From Bacillota bacterium (GTDB lineage Bacteria > Bacillota > Negativicutes > CTSoil-072): a stretch of DNA of 64,000 nucleotides. The notes beneath the pieces were generated by a model. The model saw nothing but the letters and a program-made list of their open reading frames with translations. It made no database searches and had not been told where the DNA came from. The stretch spans positions 1 through 64,000 of the forward strand of contig JAGFZV010000007.1 of NCBI GenBank assembly GCA_017889545.1. The letters are read 5' to 3'. Positions within the stretch are counted from its first letter, which is position 1. Each line of letters opens with the position of its first letter. Below are positions 28,077 through 36,671 of this stretch, piece by piece. A program made the position numbers and the translations under genes.

Positions 28077-29016
28077 CTTGGTTCCCTCCCATCAGCATCA
28101 AATATAATGCCGCCATCCGGACTGCCAGGCCATTTTTTACCTGCTCCGCAATAACGGATTGTTCGCTATACGCAATATCCGGCGCAATTTCCAATCCGCG
28201 GTTCATAGGACCTGGATGCATTAGAAGCGCATCCGGTTTCGCCAAAGCAAGCCGCGATTTATTAACACCAAAGATACGGGCATATTCGCGTGCCGAAGGA
28301 AACAAGCCTTTTTGCTGGCGCTCCCGCTGAATTCGCAGTACATTGACAACGTCGGCTCCTTCTAATGCTTCCTCAATTCGCTTGTGAACTTGCACTCCGA
28401 GTGTGTCGATATCCCGCGGCAATAAGGTTTGCGGCCCTGCCAAATGAACTTCGGCACCCATCTTTTTCAATCCCCAAATATTGGAGCGGGCCACTCGGCT
28501 ATGAAGAATATCACCGATGATCGCAACTTTCAAGCCCTGCAAAGAGCCTTTCTCTTCTCTCATTGTAAACATGTCCAGCAGTCCCTGCGTCGGATGCTCA
28601 TGTGCACCATCACCCGCGTTGATAAGCAAAGGTTTTACGATGCCGGCCGCAAATTGCGTTGCTCCTTCCGCCGCATGGCGCATAACAATAATGTCTACGC
28701 CCATCGCTTCTACAGTCAATAAAGTATCTCTGAGGCTTTCCCCTTTTACGACGCTGCTGGTGCTTGTCGTGATATTGATTACATCGGCGCCTAAATATTT
28801 TCCGGCCAACTCAAAAGAAGTCCGGGTTCGTGTACTTGGTTCGAAAAACAAGTTAACGATTGCTTTTCCGCGCAAAGTCGGTACTTTTTTAATGTCTCTA
28901 TCGATGATCGTTTTCATTTCGCGGGCCGTATCCAATATCAACTCGATTTCCGCTGGCTCCATGTTCTGCAACCCCAACAAATCTTTACCACGCAAGCAAA
29001 CATCACTTCTCCCCAC
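28060..29016 (-). CDS. pyrB: aspartate carbamoyltransferase catalytic subunit
   Basis: A 318-residue ATCase. Carbamoyl-phosphate loop [13 protein letters not shown] near residue 49, HPTQGLLD near 132 and [12 protein letters not shown] near 262 are all present. The start is probably GTG at 29016, nine bases after AGAGGGGG; the track adds seven codons. No pyrI regulatory subunit gene is adjacent, as in Gram-positive type ATCase. First gene of the operon behind the PyrR leader. Confidence 0.93.
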   Translation of the reverse strand: MGRSDVCLRGKDLLGLQNMEPAEIELILDTAREMKTIIDRDIKKVPTLRGKAIVNLFFEPSTRTRTSFELAGKYLGADVINITTSTSSVVKGESLRDTLLTVEAMGVDIIVMRHAAEGATQFAAGIVKPLLINAGDGAHEHPTQGLLDMFTMREEKGSLQGLKVAIIGDILHSRVARSNIWGLKKMGAEVHLAGPQTLLPRDIDTLGVQVHKRIEEALEGADVVNVLRIQRERQQKGLFPSAREYARIFGVNKSRLALAKPDALLMHPGPMNRGLEIAPDIAYSEQSVIAEQVKNGLAVRMAALYLMLMGGNQVETIN

Positions 29017-29054
29017 AATGGCATTCCCCCTCTGCAAAATTAGAACACCCTAAA

Positions 29055-29091
29055 CAAAAACTCCTCACCCGTATTTGCGCAGGCAAGGAGA
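29055..29091 (-). terminator. second pyr attenuator terminator
   Basis: Minus-strand hairpin CTCCTTGCCTG.../...CGGGTGAGGAG followed by TTTTTGTTT, between the second PyrR-binding loop and pyrB. Confidence 0.8.
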
Positions 29092-29103
29092 AGCTTTCCG
29101 TAT

Positions 29104-29137
29104 CATCCTTGCCGGCCTCACGGGACCAATTTAAAGG
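29104..29137 (-). promoter_or_regulatory. PyrR-binding loop 2 (anti-antiterminator)
   Basis: CCTTTAAATTGGTCCCGTGAGGCCGGCAAGGATG on the minus strand matches the PyrR-binding RNA loop (UUUAA..-UCC-nnGAGGCnnGnAAGG). Binding of PyrR-UMP stabilises it and lets the following terminator form. Confidence 0.85.
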
Positions 29138-29156
29138 ATCGTCTTATTGCTTTCAA

Positions 29157-29201
29157 AACAATAAAAGCCTTATTGCTGTGAGTATAGCAAGAAGGCTTTT
29201 C
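29157..29201 (-). terminator. first pyr attenuator terminator
   Basis: Hairpin AAAAGCCTTCTTGCT.../AGCAATAAGGCTTTT followed by ATTGTTTT on the minus strand, just after PyrR loop 1. Confidence 0.85.
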
Positions 29202-29218
29202 CAACCAGTTTATTTGAT

Positions 29219-29251
29219 CTCCTTACCAGCCTCACAGGACCAGTTTAAAGG
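29219..29251 (-). promoter_or_regulatory. PyrR-binding loop 1 (anti-antiterminator)
   Basis: CCTTTAAACTGGTCCTGTGAGGCTGGTAAGGAG on the minus strand, a near copy of loop 2 about 115 bases downstream. The two loop-terminator modules stand in tandem with no gene between, unlike the Bacillus pyr operon where pyrR and pyrP separate them. Confidence 0.85.
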
Positions 29252-29269
29252 CTTTATCATATTGTTAAC

Positions 29270-29299
29270 AGTATACTCGCTGCAGCATGTTCTTGTCAA
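29270..29299 (-). promoter_or_regulatory. pyr operon promoter
   Basis: Perfect TTGACA (29294-29299), 18-base spacer, TATACT (29270-29275) on the minus strand, about 20 bases before PyrR loop 1. Confidence 0.85.
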
Positions 29300-29328
29300 T
29301 GCATTCCGTCGACTTTTCCGGCAGCCCG

Positions 29329-29958
29329 TTACGCCAATAGCATCAACGGCTGCTCCAGCAACTCCCGAACCCGGGACATAAATTTCGCAGCAACCGTACT
29401 GTCAATCAACTGCGGATCAAACGACAAACACAGATTCATCATTGGCTGAATCATAACCGCATCATCAATAACAACTTGCCGGTTGACAATACGGCATATC
29501 CCCAGTATCGCACTTTCCGGAGAATGAACATTCAATGTAATTTGATCAACACCAAACATACCAAGGTTGGCGACTGAAAAAGTTCCGCCACTGGTTTCGT
29601 CCGGCAACAACTTCCCTTCATGAACTTTCTTGGCCAGTGTCAGGATATCATGCCGTATCGCATGTAATGATTTTCGTTGAACGTCCTTAATTACCGGTAC
29701 AGAAAAACCGCGCGGCAAAGCAATCGCAACACCAATATTAACAGTGTCATGTTCAAGAACTTGACCATCAATCAAGCTGGAATTCACTACTTTAAATTCT
29801 GTCAAAGCTTGCGCTGCGCATCGGACTATGAATTCTGTAAACGAATAACTTCCGCCGGTGATTTTTGTCAACTCGGCCTTTAACTCTTTCGCGGCCGCCA
29901 TATTTACTTCAACCGTGATCGTAAGACTCTGTTGAGGCACGGGAACATTTGCCTCCAT
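29329..29958 (-). CDS. E2-like acyltransferase domain protein, catalytic residues lost
   Basis: A 209-residue protein matching only the catalytic domain of 2-oxo acid dehydrogenase E2 acyltransferases. It begins partway into that domain and has no lipoyl or peripheral-subunit-binding domain. The fold motifs NIGVAIALPRGFSVPVI, GGTFSVANLGMFG and FMSRVRELLEQP are clear. The active-site motif DHRxxDG is replaced by DPQLIDS, so the catalytic His and the Gly are absent. A good ribosome-binding site (GAGGAGG) and intact frame argue for a functional but non-catalytic protein. No E1 or E3 gene is nearby. Confidence 0.85.
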   Translation of the reverse strand: MEANVPVPQQSLTITVEVNMAAAKELKAELTKITGGSYSFTEFIVRCAAQALTEFKVVNSSLIDGQVLEHDTVNIGVAIALPRGFSVPVIKDVQRKSLHAIRHDILTLAKKVHEGKLLPDETSGGTFSVANLGMFGVDQITLNVHSPESAILGICRIVNRQVVIDDAVMIQPMMNLCLSFDPQLIDSTVAAKFMSRVRELLEQPLMLLA

Positions 29959-30109
29959 AAACAGTTCCTCCTCTTCATCTAATTTATCCTTTGCACGGAT
30001 ATCTTAGTGCGCGGTAAAATTATCTGTTTATTCTAAATATTATAATTCGCGATCTCGTAATGAAATCCTTTTTCTGCCAATGAAAACAATTCAAAATACA
30101 TAAAAAGAC

Positions 30110-30796
30110 TTAATAATTTTTGGACACTTTTTCTGTACACAACTGCTCTTCCTTTTTGCTAAAAAAATTTCTATATGTCTGCTCCAATGTTTCGTGTTTG
30201 ACCGCTGTTGCATCAAATTTAAGCAATGCAAAGGTTGTCTGAACACAAAAACCGATTGCAAATGCGGATACAATGGTTCCAATCCCAAGCATTCCACCAA
30301 GTTTCCATCCTATAATAACCGCCAAAAGTTCAATGATTCCCCGGCAAACACCTACAGATAATCCCGATTTTCGAGTAAGTGCGACCATCAAACTGTCTCT
30401 GGGACCTGCTCCAAAAGCCGAACCGATATAAAAATATGTGGCTAGCGAAATGATAAACAACCCTGCAATCAACATGATCGTACCAGTCACAAAGTCATTT
30501 GCCACCGGCACTATATTCAGTTTAAGAATGACGTCCAGAAACACGCCAATAAGCACCATATTTAAAACGGTACCAAAACCGAGTTTTTCTCCAAGAAAAA
30601 CCGTTATGATTCCAATGAATAATCCAGTGATAATTGAAGCGGCTCCGATGCTTATTCCAACCGTTTTGGCTAGTCCGACATGGAACACTTCCCACGGAGC
30701 GTATCCAATATTGGCATGCAAGGTAACGATAATTCCAAGCGCGTACAGGAATAGTCCTCCGACTAAAAACAGCAAACGAATATAAATTTGACGCAT
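30110..30796 (-). CDS. YczE/YitT-type membrane protein
   Basis: A 228-residue integral membrane protein with about five or six helices and the YczE-family motifs GIIVTLHANIGYAPWEVFHVGL near residue 22 and GSAFGAGPRDSLMVAL near 125. The family's function is unknown; YczE in Bacillus affects lipopeptide production after translation. ATG after GGAG. A terminator and two tRNA-Leu genes lie upstream. Confidence 0.85.
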   Translation of the reverse strand: MRQIYIRLLFLVGGLFLYALGIIVTLHANIGYAPWEVFHVGLAKTVGISIGAASIITGLFIGIITVFLGEKLGFGTVLNMVLIGVFLDVILKLNIVPVANDFVTGTIMLIAGLFIISLATYFYIGSAFGAGPRDSLMVALTRKSGLSVGVCRGIIELLAVIIGWKLGGMLGIGTIVSAFAIGFCVQTTFALLKFDATAVKHETLEQTYRNFFSKKEEQLCTEKVSKNY

Positions 30797-30833
30797 AATA
30801 AAATCTCCTTATTTACTTATTCCCACAGGAAAA

Positions 30834-30862
30834 TAAAAAAGCCTACAAGCAAACTGCCTGTA
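30834..30862 (-). terminator. terminator after tRNA-Leu pair
   Basis: Minus-strand hairpin ACAGGCA-GTT-TGCTTGT with flanking pairs, then GGCTTTTTTATTTT, about 20 bases past the second tRNA. Confidence 0.7.
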
Positions 30863-30880
30863 AACCATGTCATTTCTTAT

Positions 30881-30966
30881 TGGTGCGGTAGAATGGATTT
30901 GAACCATCACGGGGTTGCCCCCGCCAGCCCCTCAAGCTGGTGCGTCTGCCGTTCCGCCACTACCGC
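30881..30966 (-). tRNA. tRNA-Leu(GAG)
   Basis: Class II tRNA, acceptor GCGGTAG, anticodon GAG within CAGCTTGAGGGGCTG, long variable arm GGGGGCAACCCC, T-arm GGTTCAAATCC, encoded CCA. Confidence 0.95.
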
Positions 30967-30992
30967 ATATTAATATCCATTATTAAAATAAG

Positions 30993-31078
30993 TGGTGCGG
31001 TCGAGTGGATTTGAACCACCACGAGGTTGCCCCCACTAGCTCCTGAGGCTAGCGCGTCTGCCGTTCCGCCACGACCGC
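30993..31078 (-). tRNA. tRNA-Leu(CAG)
   Basis: Class II tRNA, acceptor GCGGTCG, anticodon CAG within CTAGCCTCAGGAGCTAG, T-arm GGTTCAAATCC, encoded CCA. Very similar to the adjacent Leu(GAG) gene, so the pair probably arose by tandem duplication. Confidence 0.95.
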
Positions 31079-31221
31079 ATGTCATATGGTCTTTTTTACT
31101 GACATGCATTAGTATACCATATCATGCTTAAATGTCAACATGGAGATAAAGGATTTTGTCCCCCCTATCTAGAATTTCTTGTCAATTAAGTAATTTGCAT
31201 TCAATTATCCAGAAAGGATAC

Positions 31222-32952
31222 ATGTTCTATATGACTGATAAAAGCTATGCCTTTAAAATCTCGTTGGTTTATTTCACGTTTGGACTAGTTTGGATTTTCT
31301 TCTCCGACACTTTGTCAGCAGCTTTATTTACAAACCATGTCCTAACCTCGGTATCAATGATCAAAGGCTGGTTATTCGTGAGCTTAACGGCTATTCTCAT
31401 CTACGCCATGAGCAACCGGTATATCCGAAAGCTGTCCAACGCCAACCAGCAACTTCAAAACAATTATGATCAATTGACGGCCATGCATGAAGAATTAATC
31501 GCCACCGAAGAAGAACTGCGGCAGCAGTATAAAGATCTTGATCATATTCAGACCCAAAATCAAGCACTGCTAAAAGCTATTCCTGACTTGATGCTGCGAC
31601 TGAGCAAGCAAGGTATATTTTTGGATTATAAGCAAGCTTCTAATTTTCCTTTATTTGCTGAACCAAAACATTTTTTAGGCAAAAGCATTTTTGATATTTT
31701 TCCAGAAGATTTTTCACAAAACGCTCTGCGGCATATCCAGCAAGCAATCCTTAGCGGCGATATCCAATTTTTTGAATATGAGCTGCTGCAAAATCATCAT
31801 ATGCACTATTTTGAAGCGCGCTTTGTCCACTGCGGGCCTGACGAAGTATTGGCCATCATCAGAGATATTACGGACAGAAAACGAATGGAACAGGAATTAA
31901 AATATCTAGGGTTGCACGACGCACTGACTACAACTTACAACCGGACTTTTTTTGAAGCAGAAATCTTAAAGATTGCAAGCTGGGATAAACAAAGCGCGGG
32001 AATTATCAGTTGTGATGTTGACGGGTTAAAACTAATCAACGATACTCTGGGACACCGGGCAGGGGATGAATTATTAAAAGTTGTAGCAAATATCCTTCAC
32101 GCTTGTGTAACTTCGCCTGACATTGTTGCCAGGATTGGCGGGGATGAGTTTGCCGTTCTTGTACTTGACCCTGACCAACCGAAAATGACAAATATTGTAG
32201 TTCAAATTAAGGAAGCGGTAGAACAGTACAATAAAAACAATCCCCAACTTCCGCTTAGTCTATCCGCCGGTTGGTCAATAGGGCCTGCCGCTGACAACAT
32301 CGATGCGTTACTAAAGGAAGCCGACAACAACATGTACCGGGAAAAAATGCACCAATCTCTCAGTTCGCGAAGTGCCATCGTACAGGCGATGATGCAGGCT
32401 TTGGAGGCGAGAGACTATATTACAGAAGGCCACGCCAACCGTCTGCAATCACTTGTAGAAGCAATATCCCGGAAACTGCAGCTGCCGGACCCTACAATCG
32501 CCGATTTAAGGCTTCTGGCAAAATTCCATGATATAGGAAAAGTCGGCATACCTGATCATATTTTGTTTAAACCCGGCCGATTAACCGAAGATGAGCTAGC
32601 AATTATGCGCCGTCACTGCGAAATTGGTTTTCGAATTGCAAAATCAGCGTTTGACCTGGCTCCTATTGCCGAATGCATTCTAAAGCATCAGGAGTGGTGG
32701 AATGGAAACGGTTACCCGCTCGGCATCGCCGGGGAGGATATTCCGCTGCCCTGCCGCATACTTGCGATTGTTGATGCCTTTGACGCCATGACAAACGCCC
32801 GTCCTTACCGCAAAGCAATGGAGGTTTCCGATGCAGTCAACGAGATACGCAGGTGTACGGGAACGCAATTCGATCCGGCTCTTACAGAAATTTTCATTAC
32901 CGTGCTGACCGAACAGCAACTTTTAGATTCAACTGCATTATGTTCCAACTAA
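31222..32952 (+). CDS. membrane PAS-GGDEF-HD-GYP cyclic di-GMP protein
   Basis: A 576-residue signalling protein with two N-terminal membrane helices (about 10-30 and 45-65), a coiled-coil stretch (70-110) and a PAS domain (about 115-230). A diguanylate cyclase domain follows (RIGGDEFAVLV near 315), then an HD-GYP phosphodiesterase domain (HDIGKVGIP near 435, HQEWWNGNGYP near 490). Both active-site motifs look intact, so it could make and break c-di-GMP; the usual DGxGYP reads NGNGYP. ATG at 31222 follows AGAAAGGA; the track start is 22 codons earlier. Monocistronic. Confidence 0.92.
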   Translation: MFYMTDKSYAFKISLVYFTFGLVWIFFSDTLSAALFTNHVLTSVSMIKGWLFVSLTAILIYAMSNRYIRKLSNANQQLQNNYDQLTAMHEELIATEEELRQQYKDLDHIQTQNQALLKAIPDLMLRLSKQGIFLDYKQASNFPLFAEPKHFLGKSIFDIFPEDFSQNALRHIQQAILSGDIQFFEYELLQNHHMHYFEARFVHCGPDEVLAIIRDITDRKRMEQELKYLGLHDALTTTYNRTFFEAEILKIASWDKQSAGIISCDVDGLKLINDTLGHRAGDELLKVVANILHACVTSPDIVARIGGDEFAVLVLDPDQPKMTNIVVQIKEAVEQYNKNNPQLPLSLSAGWSIGPAADNIDALLKEADNNMYREKMHQSLSSRSAIVQAMMQALEARDYITEGHANRLQSLVEAISRKLQLPDPTIADLRLLAKFHDIGKVGIPDHILFKPGRLTEDELAIMRRHCEIGFRIAKSAFDLAPIAECILKHQEWWNGNGYPLGIAGEDIPLPCRILAIVDAFDAMTNARPYRKAMEVSDAVNEIRRCTGTQFDPALTEIFITVLTEQQLLDSTALCSN

Positions 32953-32970
32953 ACACCCTATTTTTCATTA

Positions 32971-34605
32971 TTACCGCTTAATAAACGCCCATTGCCAAGC
33001 GTTCCATAAGTCACCGTATCCCGTTGGGCTCGGCTGATAATTTCCGACCGTATTTTTCACCATATCGATATTCGCCCAAAAATAGAGCGGGATAACCGGA
33101 CATTCGCCGACAATCAGTTCCTGTATCCGCCAATAAGCCTGTTTGCGGATTTCCTGGTCCACGATGGTTTTACCCCGCATTGTCAACTCATCCACTTCCG
33201 GATTTACCCAACCTGCCACATTACGGCCATCGTAGCCATTGGCAGCGCTGGGTATTTTTTTTGAATTCCACAAATCAAAATTGTCCGGATCACTCGACAT
33301 CGTCAATGCAAAAATCGCCATCTCAAAGTTTCGCATCTTTAAAACGTCATTCAAAAAATCTTCCCTCTTGATGGTCTTAATTTCCATTGCAACCCCTATT
33401 TCCTTGAGCTGCTGGGCCATCATTAACGCCACAGTTTCCCTGGCTTTGCTTCCTGCCGGGATCGACAGGGAAAACGTCAGCCGTCTTCCATTTTGAGCAA
33501 AGATATTATCATCGTCCTGTTTCCAGCCAGCTTGCGCAAGCAGTTCTTTCGCACCGGACACATTTCGTGCCGGAATTTGCAATGCAGAGTGATATGCCCA
33601 TGAAGAAGCGGATTGATCTGCCAATGCCGGCTCTCCAACCCCTTTTAAAGCAGAAGTAACGATGACAGATCGATCGAGTCCCATCACGATCGCTTTGCGC
33701 ACTCGCACATCCTGAAAAATCGTGGAATTCAAGTTGAAAACAGCATGTTCCCAGGTTAAGTTCGGCGTAATTACCGCTCGCATATTGGGGGTCGTTTTTA
33801 CTTGATCCAACTGGGCAAACGGCACCCGGCTAAAAATATCGATTTCTCCCGTTTTTAATTGTGCGACTAGCAACGCAGCGTCCGGAACGATCTTATAGGT
33901 GATCCCGTCCAAGGTTGGCTTGCCTTGAAAATACTGCGGATACGCTTCCAATAGAACTGCTTCGCCCACGTGCCAATCTTTAAAACGAAAAGGACCGGTC
34001 CCAACCGGCCGACGATTAAACGCCGCTTTATTCAAGTCCGGTTCCTTACTTAAAATATGCTGTGGCAATATGGCCGGGAAAAGTGACAGCATACCCGGAT
34101 AATACTCGCGGAAATGGACGACTACAGTATGTTTATCCGGAGTCTCAATTGCCCGTATTTTGTCATATCCTTCCCGGTTTTTAACATTCACCTTTGGGTC
34201 CATGATCATCTTCCAGGTAAACTTTACATCATCCGCTGTCAGCGGCATTCCATCGTGCCACGTTACATTTGTTCGCAGTCGGTAAGTAAGCGTCAATCCA
34301 TTCGCACTGATGCCGCCATTTTGACGGTTTGGCGTCTCTGTTGCCAGATCAGGAATCCACTCTCCCTTGTTATTTGTTCGCAGCAGGCCGCTGAAAATCA
34401 GGCTGCTTACTTCCGTTACGGCAACTAAATCAGACATGAGCGGATTCAAAGTATCCGGCTCATACAAAGTACCATATGTAAGCTGGCCGCCCGCTTGATA
34501 ATCTACTTTTGTTTGATTGCCAGGGCCCGACGTTTGAGAGCAGCCTGTCACTAAAACAACGAATAAAAGAAAAATGATGCTTATATTTATTCTACGACCG
34601 GACAA
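32971..34605 (-). CDS. oligopeptide ABC transporter substrate-binding lipoprotein
   Basis: A 544-residue OppA/DppA-family (SBP_bac_5) protein. The lipobox VTGC near residue 22 marks it as a membrane-anchored lipoprotein. The family signature lies in LTYRLRTNVTWHDGMPLTADDVKFTW near 110; VGTGPFRFKDW near 195 is also typical. TTG start seven bases after GGGGG. No permease or ATPase genes are adjacent, so it is either an orphan or serves a system encoded elsewhere. It lies 11 bases after the lytic transglycosylase gene on the same strand. Confidence 0.9.
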   Translation of the reverse strand: MSGRRINISIIFLLFVVLVTGCSQTSGPGNQTKVDYQAGGQLTYGTLYEPDTLNPLMSDLVAVTEVSSLIFSGLLRTNNKGEWIPDLATETPNRQNGGISANGLTLTYRLRTNVTWHDGMPLTADDVKFTWKMIMDPKVNVKNREGYDKIRAIETPDKHTVVVHFREYYPGMLSLFPAILPQHILSKEPDLNKAAFNRRPVGTGPFRFKDWHVGEAVLLEAYPQYFQGKPTLDGITYKIVPDAALLVAQLKTGEIDIFSRVPFAQLDQVKTTPNMRAVITPNLTWEHAVFNLNSTIFQDVRVRKAIVMGLDRSVIVTSALKGVGEPALADQSASSWAYHSALQIPARNVSGAKELLAQAGWKQDDDNIFAQNGRRLTFSLSIPAGSKARETVALMMAQQLKEIGVAMEIKTIKREDFLNDVLKMRNFEMAIFALTMSSDPDNFDLWNSKKIPSAANGYDGRNVAGWVNPEVDELTMRGKTIVDQEIRKQAYWRIQELIVGECPVIPLYFWANIDMVKNTVGNYQPSPTGYGDLWNAWQWAFIKR

Positions 34606-34616
34606 CGGAAAACCCC

Positions 34617-35177
34617 CTAACGCCCATACAGCTCTTGGTAGCGTTTTTTACTGGCCAAAACCCGGCCAACATACTCTCTGGTTTCTTTGAAGGGTATCTG
34701 CTCGATACTGTGAAAATCACTTTGCCATCCATATTGTGACATCCATTGCCGGACATTCCCCCTGCCGCCGTTATAAGCGGCCAAAGCTAAGATTTCGTTG
34801 TTCGCAAATTCTTCTTTCAGAGAAGCAAAATACCAGGTGCCAAACCGAATGCCGACTTCAGGATGATCCAAATCATTTAACCGGAATTGATCCTCGTGAA
34901 GTTGTTCGGCAACCCAATTGGCGGTCTGTGGCATCATTTGCATAATTCCCCGCGCCCCGGTGGGAGATTGGGCTGTAGCCTTGAATTTACTTTCACTATA
35001 AATTAATCCAGCTACCAAATAAGGATCTAAATGATGTTTCTCAGCATATAGAAATACGGTAGCTTGATAAGGAAACGGATACAAAAACTTTTTTTGAAAC
35101 CAATCACTGCTGTATACGGCTTGACCGAATACAAGCAACGCACATAAGCCAATCAGCAGTGTTTTAACACTGTGCAA
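34617..35177 (-). CDS. lytic transglycosylase (Slt-type)
   Basis: A 186-residue exported murein hydrolase with an N-terminal signal or anchor helix (about 5-22). Catalytic Glu lies in GLIYSESKFKATAQSPTGARG near residue 60, followed by IMQMMPQTA and LALAAYNGGRGNVRQW near 135, the hallmarks of the Slt70 C-domain family. TTG start at 35177 after GGAGTG. It directly follows coaE and precedes the peptide-binding lipoprotein; this grouping with polA-mutM-coaE is seen in other Negativicutes and clostridia. Confidence 0.9.
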   Translation of the reverse strand: MHSVKTLLIGLCALLVFGQAVYSSDWFQKKFLYPFPYQATVFLYAEKHHLDPYLVAGLIYSESKFKATAQSPTGARGIMQMMPQTANWVAEQLHEDQFRLNDLDHPEVGIRFGTWYFASLKEEFANNEILALAAYNGGRGNVRQWMSQYGWQSDFHSIEQIPFKETREYVGRVLASKKRYQELYGR

Positions 35178-35183
35178 ATTCGA

Positions 35184-35786
35184 TCACTCCGTTGTCTTTG
35201 TTTTTTCGGCCCATGCCTTTTCCACTTGGCGAGCCGTTGCCGCCAGATCCCCTTCATTATCGATCACAATTGTCGCATAACGCAGTTTCTCGCGAAGCGG
35301 CATTTGTGATCGTATTCTTGCTTTCGCTTCGTCCGCTGTTAAATGGTCCCTTTTTTGCAGCCGTTCCATTTCCACTTCTTCATTAACATAGACAACCCAT
35401 ACTTCATCAACCAAATCTGCAAAATTGGCCTCAAGCAGCAAAGGAACATCCAAGACAATGATTTTATGTCCTCTTTTTTCCATATCAAAAATTGTTTCTT
35501 CCATCTCATGGAAAATTCTCGAATGCGTAATCTTGTTTAACACTTCCCGGTCGGATGGAGAATTGAAAACAATGTTTCCCAGTAATTTTCGGTTCAAATG
35601 CCCATCCGGCAATAAAACAGCCTTGCCAAAGTGAGCGACGATTTCCTGCCATGCAGGCTGATCCGGTTCAACAATTTGCCGCGCCAATTGGTCTGCATCA
35701 ACAACACAAGCACCCAATTTCCGCAAAATATCGCTTACAGAACTTTTGCCGCTGGCAATCCCACCGGTAAGACCAATCACATACAT
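35184..35786 (-). CDS. coaE: dephospho-CoA kinase
   Basis: A 200-residue P-loop kinase that carries out the last step of coenzyme A synthesis. Walker A GLTGGIASGKSSVSD at the N-terminus, DADQLARQIVEP near 32, and VLDVPLLLEANFADLVDEVWVV near 105. The ATG at 35786 follows GTAGAGG; the track start adds 20 codons. Part of a polA-mutM-coaE-transglycosylase run. Confidence 0.94.
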   Translation of the reverse strand: MYVIGLTGGIASGKSSVSDILRKLGACVVDADQLARQIVEPDQPAWQEIVAHFGKAVLLPDGHLNRKLLGNIVFNSPSDREVLNKITHSRIFHEMEETIFDMEKRGHKIIVLDVPLLLEANFADLVDEVWVVYVNEEVEMERLQKRDHLTADEAKARIRSQMPLREKLRYATIVIDNEGDLAATARQVEKAWAEKTKTTE

Positions 35787-35809
35787 ACCTCTACCGCCTG
35801 CCTTTATTA

Positions 35810-36658
35810 TCATGTATGTACAGGCTTGCAGCCCTGCGGCTGGCAACTAGGGCAATAATGCGTCCCTCGGCCCGCTACTTCTGTTTTCGCAATCAAACAT
35901 CCACAAAGAAGGCATGCCTGATTTTTCCGTCCGTAAACGTGCAAATGATGCTGGTGTCCGCCGCTCTGGCCATTGCTGTTTCGATAATCGCGCACTGTCG
36001 TCCCGCCATGCTGTATCCCTTCCGAGATGACTTGGTTGATCCTGGTGTACAAACGGTCAATTTCTTCGCCCGATAATGAGTTTCCGGAACGCGAAGGGTG
36101 AATACCGGACAAATGCAGACTTTCATCCACATAAATATTCCCCAGTCCGCCGATAGCCTTTTGGTTCAGCAGCAATCCTTTGACCGTTCCCCGGTAATTC
36201 GCTGCAATCGACTGCAAATATTCCCCGGTAAATTCGGGCGATAACGGTTCCGGTCCCATCGCATTCAAACCGCCGATCCGCCATAATTCCTCCGGAGTGA
36301 TCAAATATAACGTTCCCAGCGTGCGTGTATCTGCATATAATAACGCATGGTCATCCGTAAAGGTAAAAATAACGCGCGTATACTTGTCATGCGGCATTCC
36401 CGGCATGACATAAATCAACCGCCCAGTCATCCGCAAATGCACGACCAGCAGCAACTCTTCGTCCAAATGAAAAATCAGATATTTTCCCCGCCGTTCTACC
36501 GACGTAATCGTCCGGCCAACAACAGATTGCTGAAAAGTTTCAGCGGATGGCCACTTAATAAGACGTGGCAGCCTTAAATCAATACTCTGAACTGTCTTTC
36601 CAATAATCTGCCCGGCAAGTGCTCGCCGGATAATCTCCACTTCCGGCATCTCCGGCAT
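35810..36658 (-). CDS. mutM: formamidopyrimidine-DNA glycosylase
   Basis: A 282-residue Fpg that excises 8-oxoguanine and formamidopyrimidines. The N-terminus is MPEMPEVEIIRRAL, giving the catalytic Pro2 and Glu3 after Met removal. A helix-two-turn-helix with GGLGNIYVDESLH lies near 163 and a C-terminal zinc finger CLLC...CPSC near 250. ATG at 36658 after GGAGGG. The gap to polA is 13 bases. Confidence 0.94.
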   Translation of the reverse strand: MPEMPEVEIIRRALAGQIIGKTVQSIDLRLPRLIKWPSAETFQQSVVGRTITSVERRGKYLIFHLDEELLLVVHLRMTGRLIYVMPGMPHDKYTRVIFTFTDDHALLYADTRTLGTLYLITPEELWRIGGLNAMGPEPLSPEFTGEYLQSIAANYRGTVKGLLLNQKAIGGLGNIYVDESLHLSGIHPSRSGNSLSGEEIDRLYTRINQVISEGIQHGGTTVRDYRNSNGQSGGHQHHLHVYGRKNQACLLCGCLIAKTEVAGRGTHYCPSCQPQGCKPVHT

Positions 36659-36671
36659 ACTATTCCCTCCA

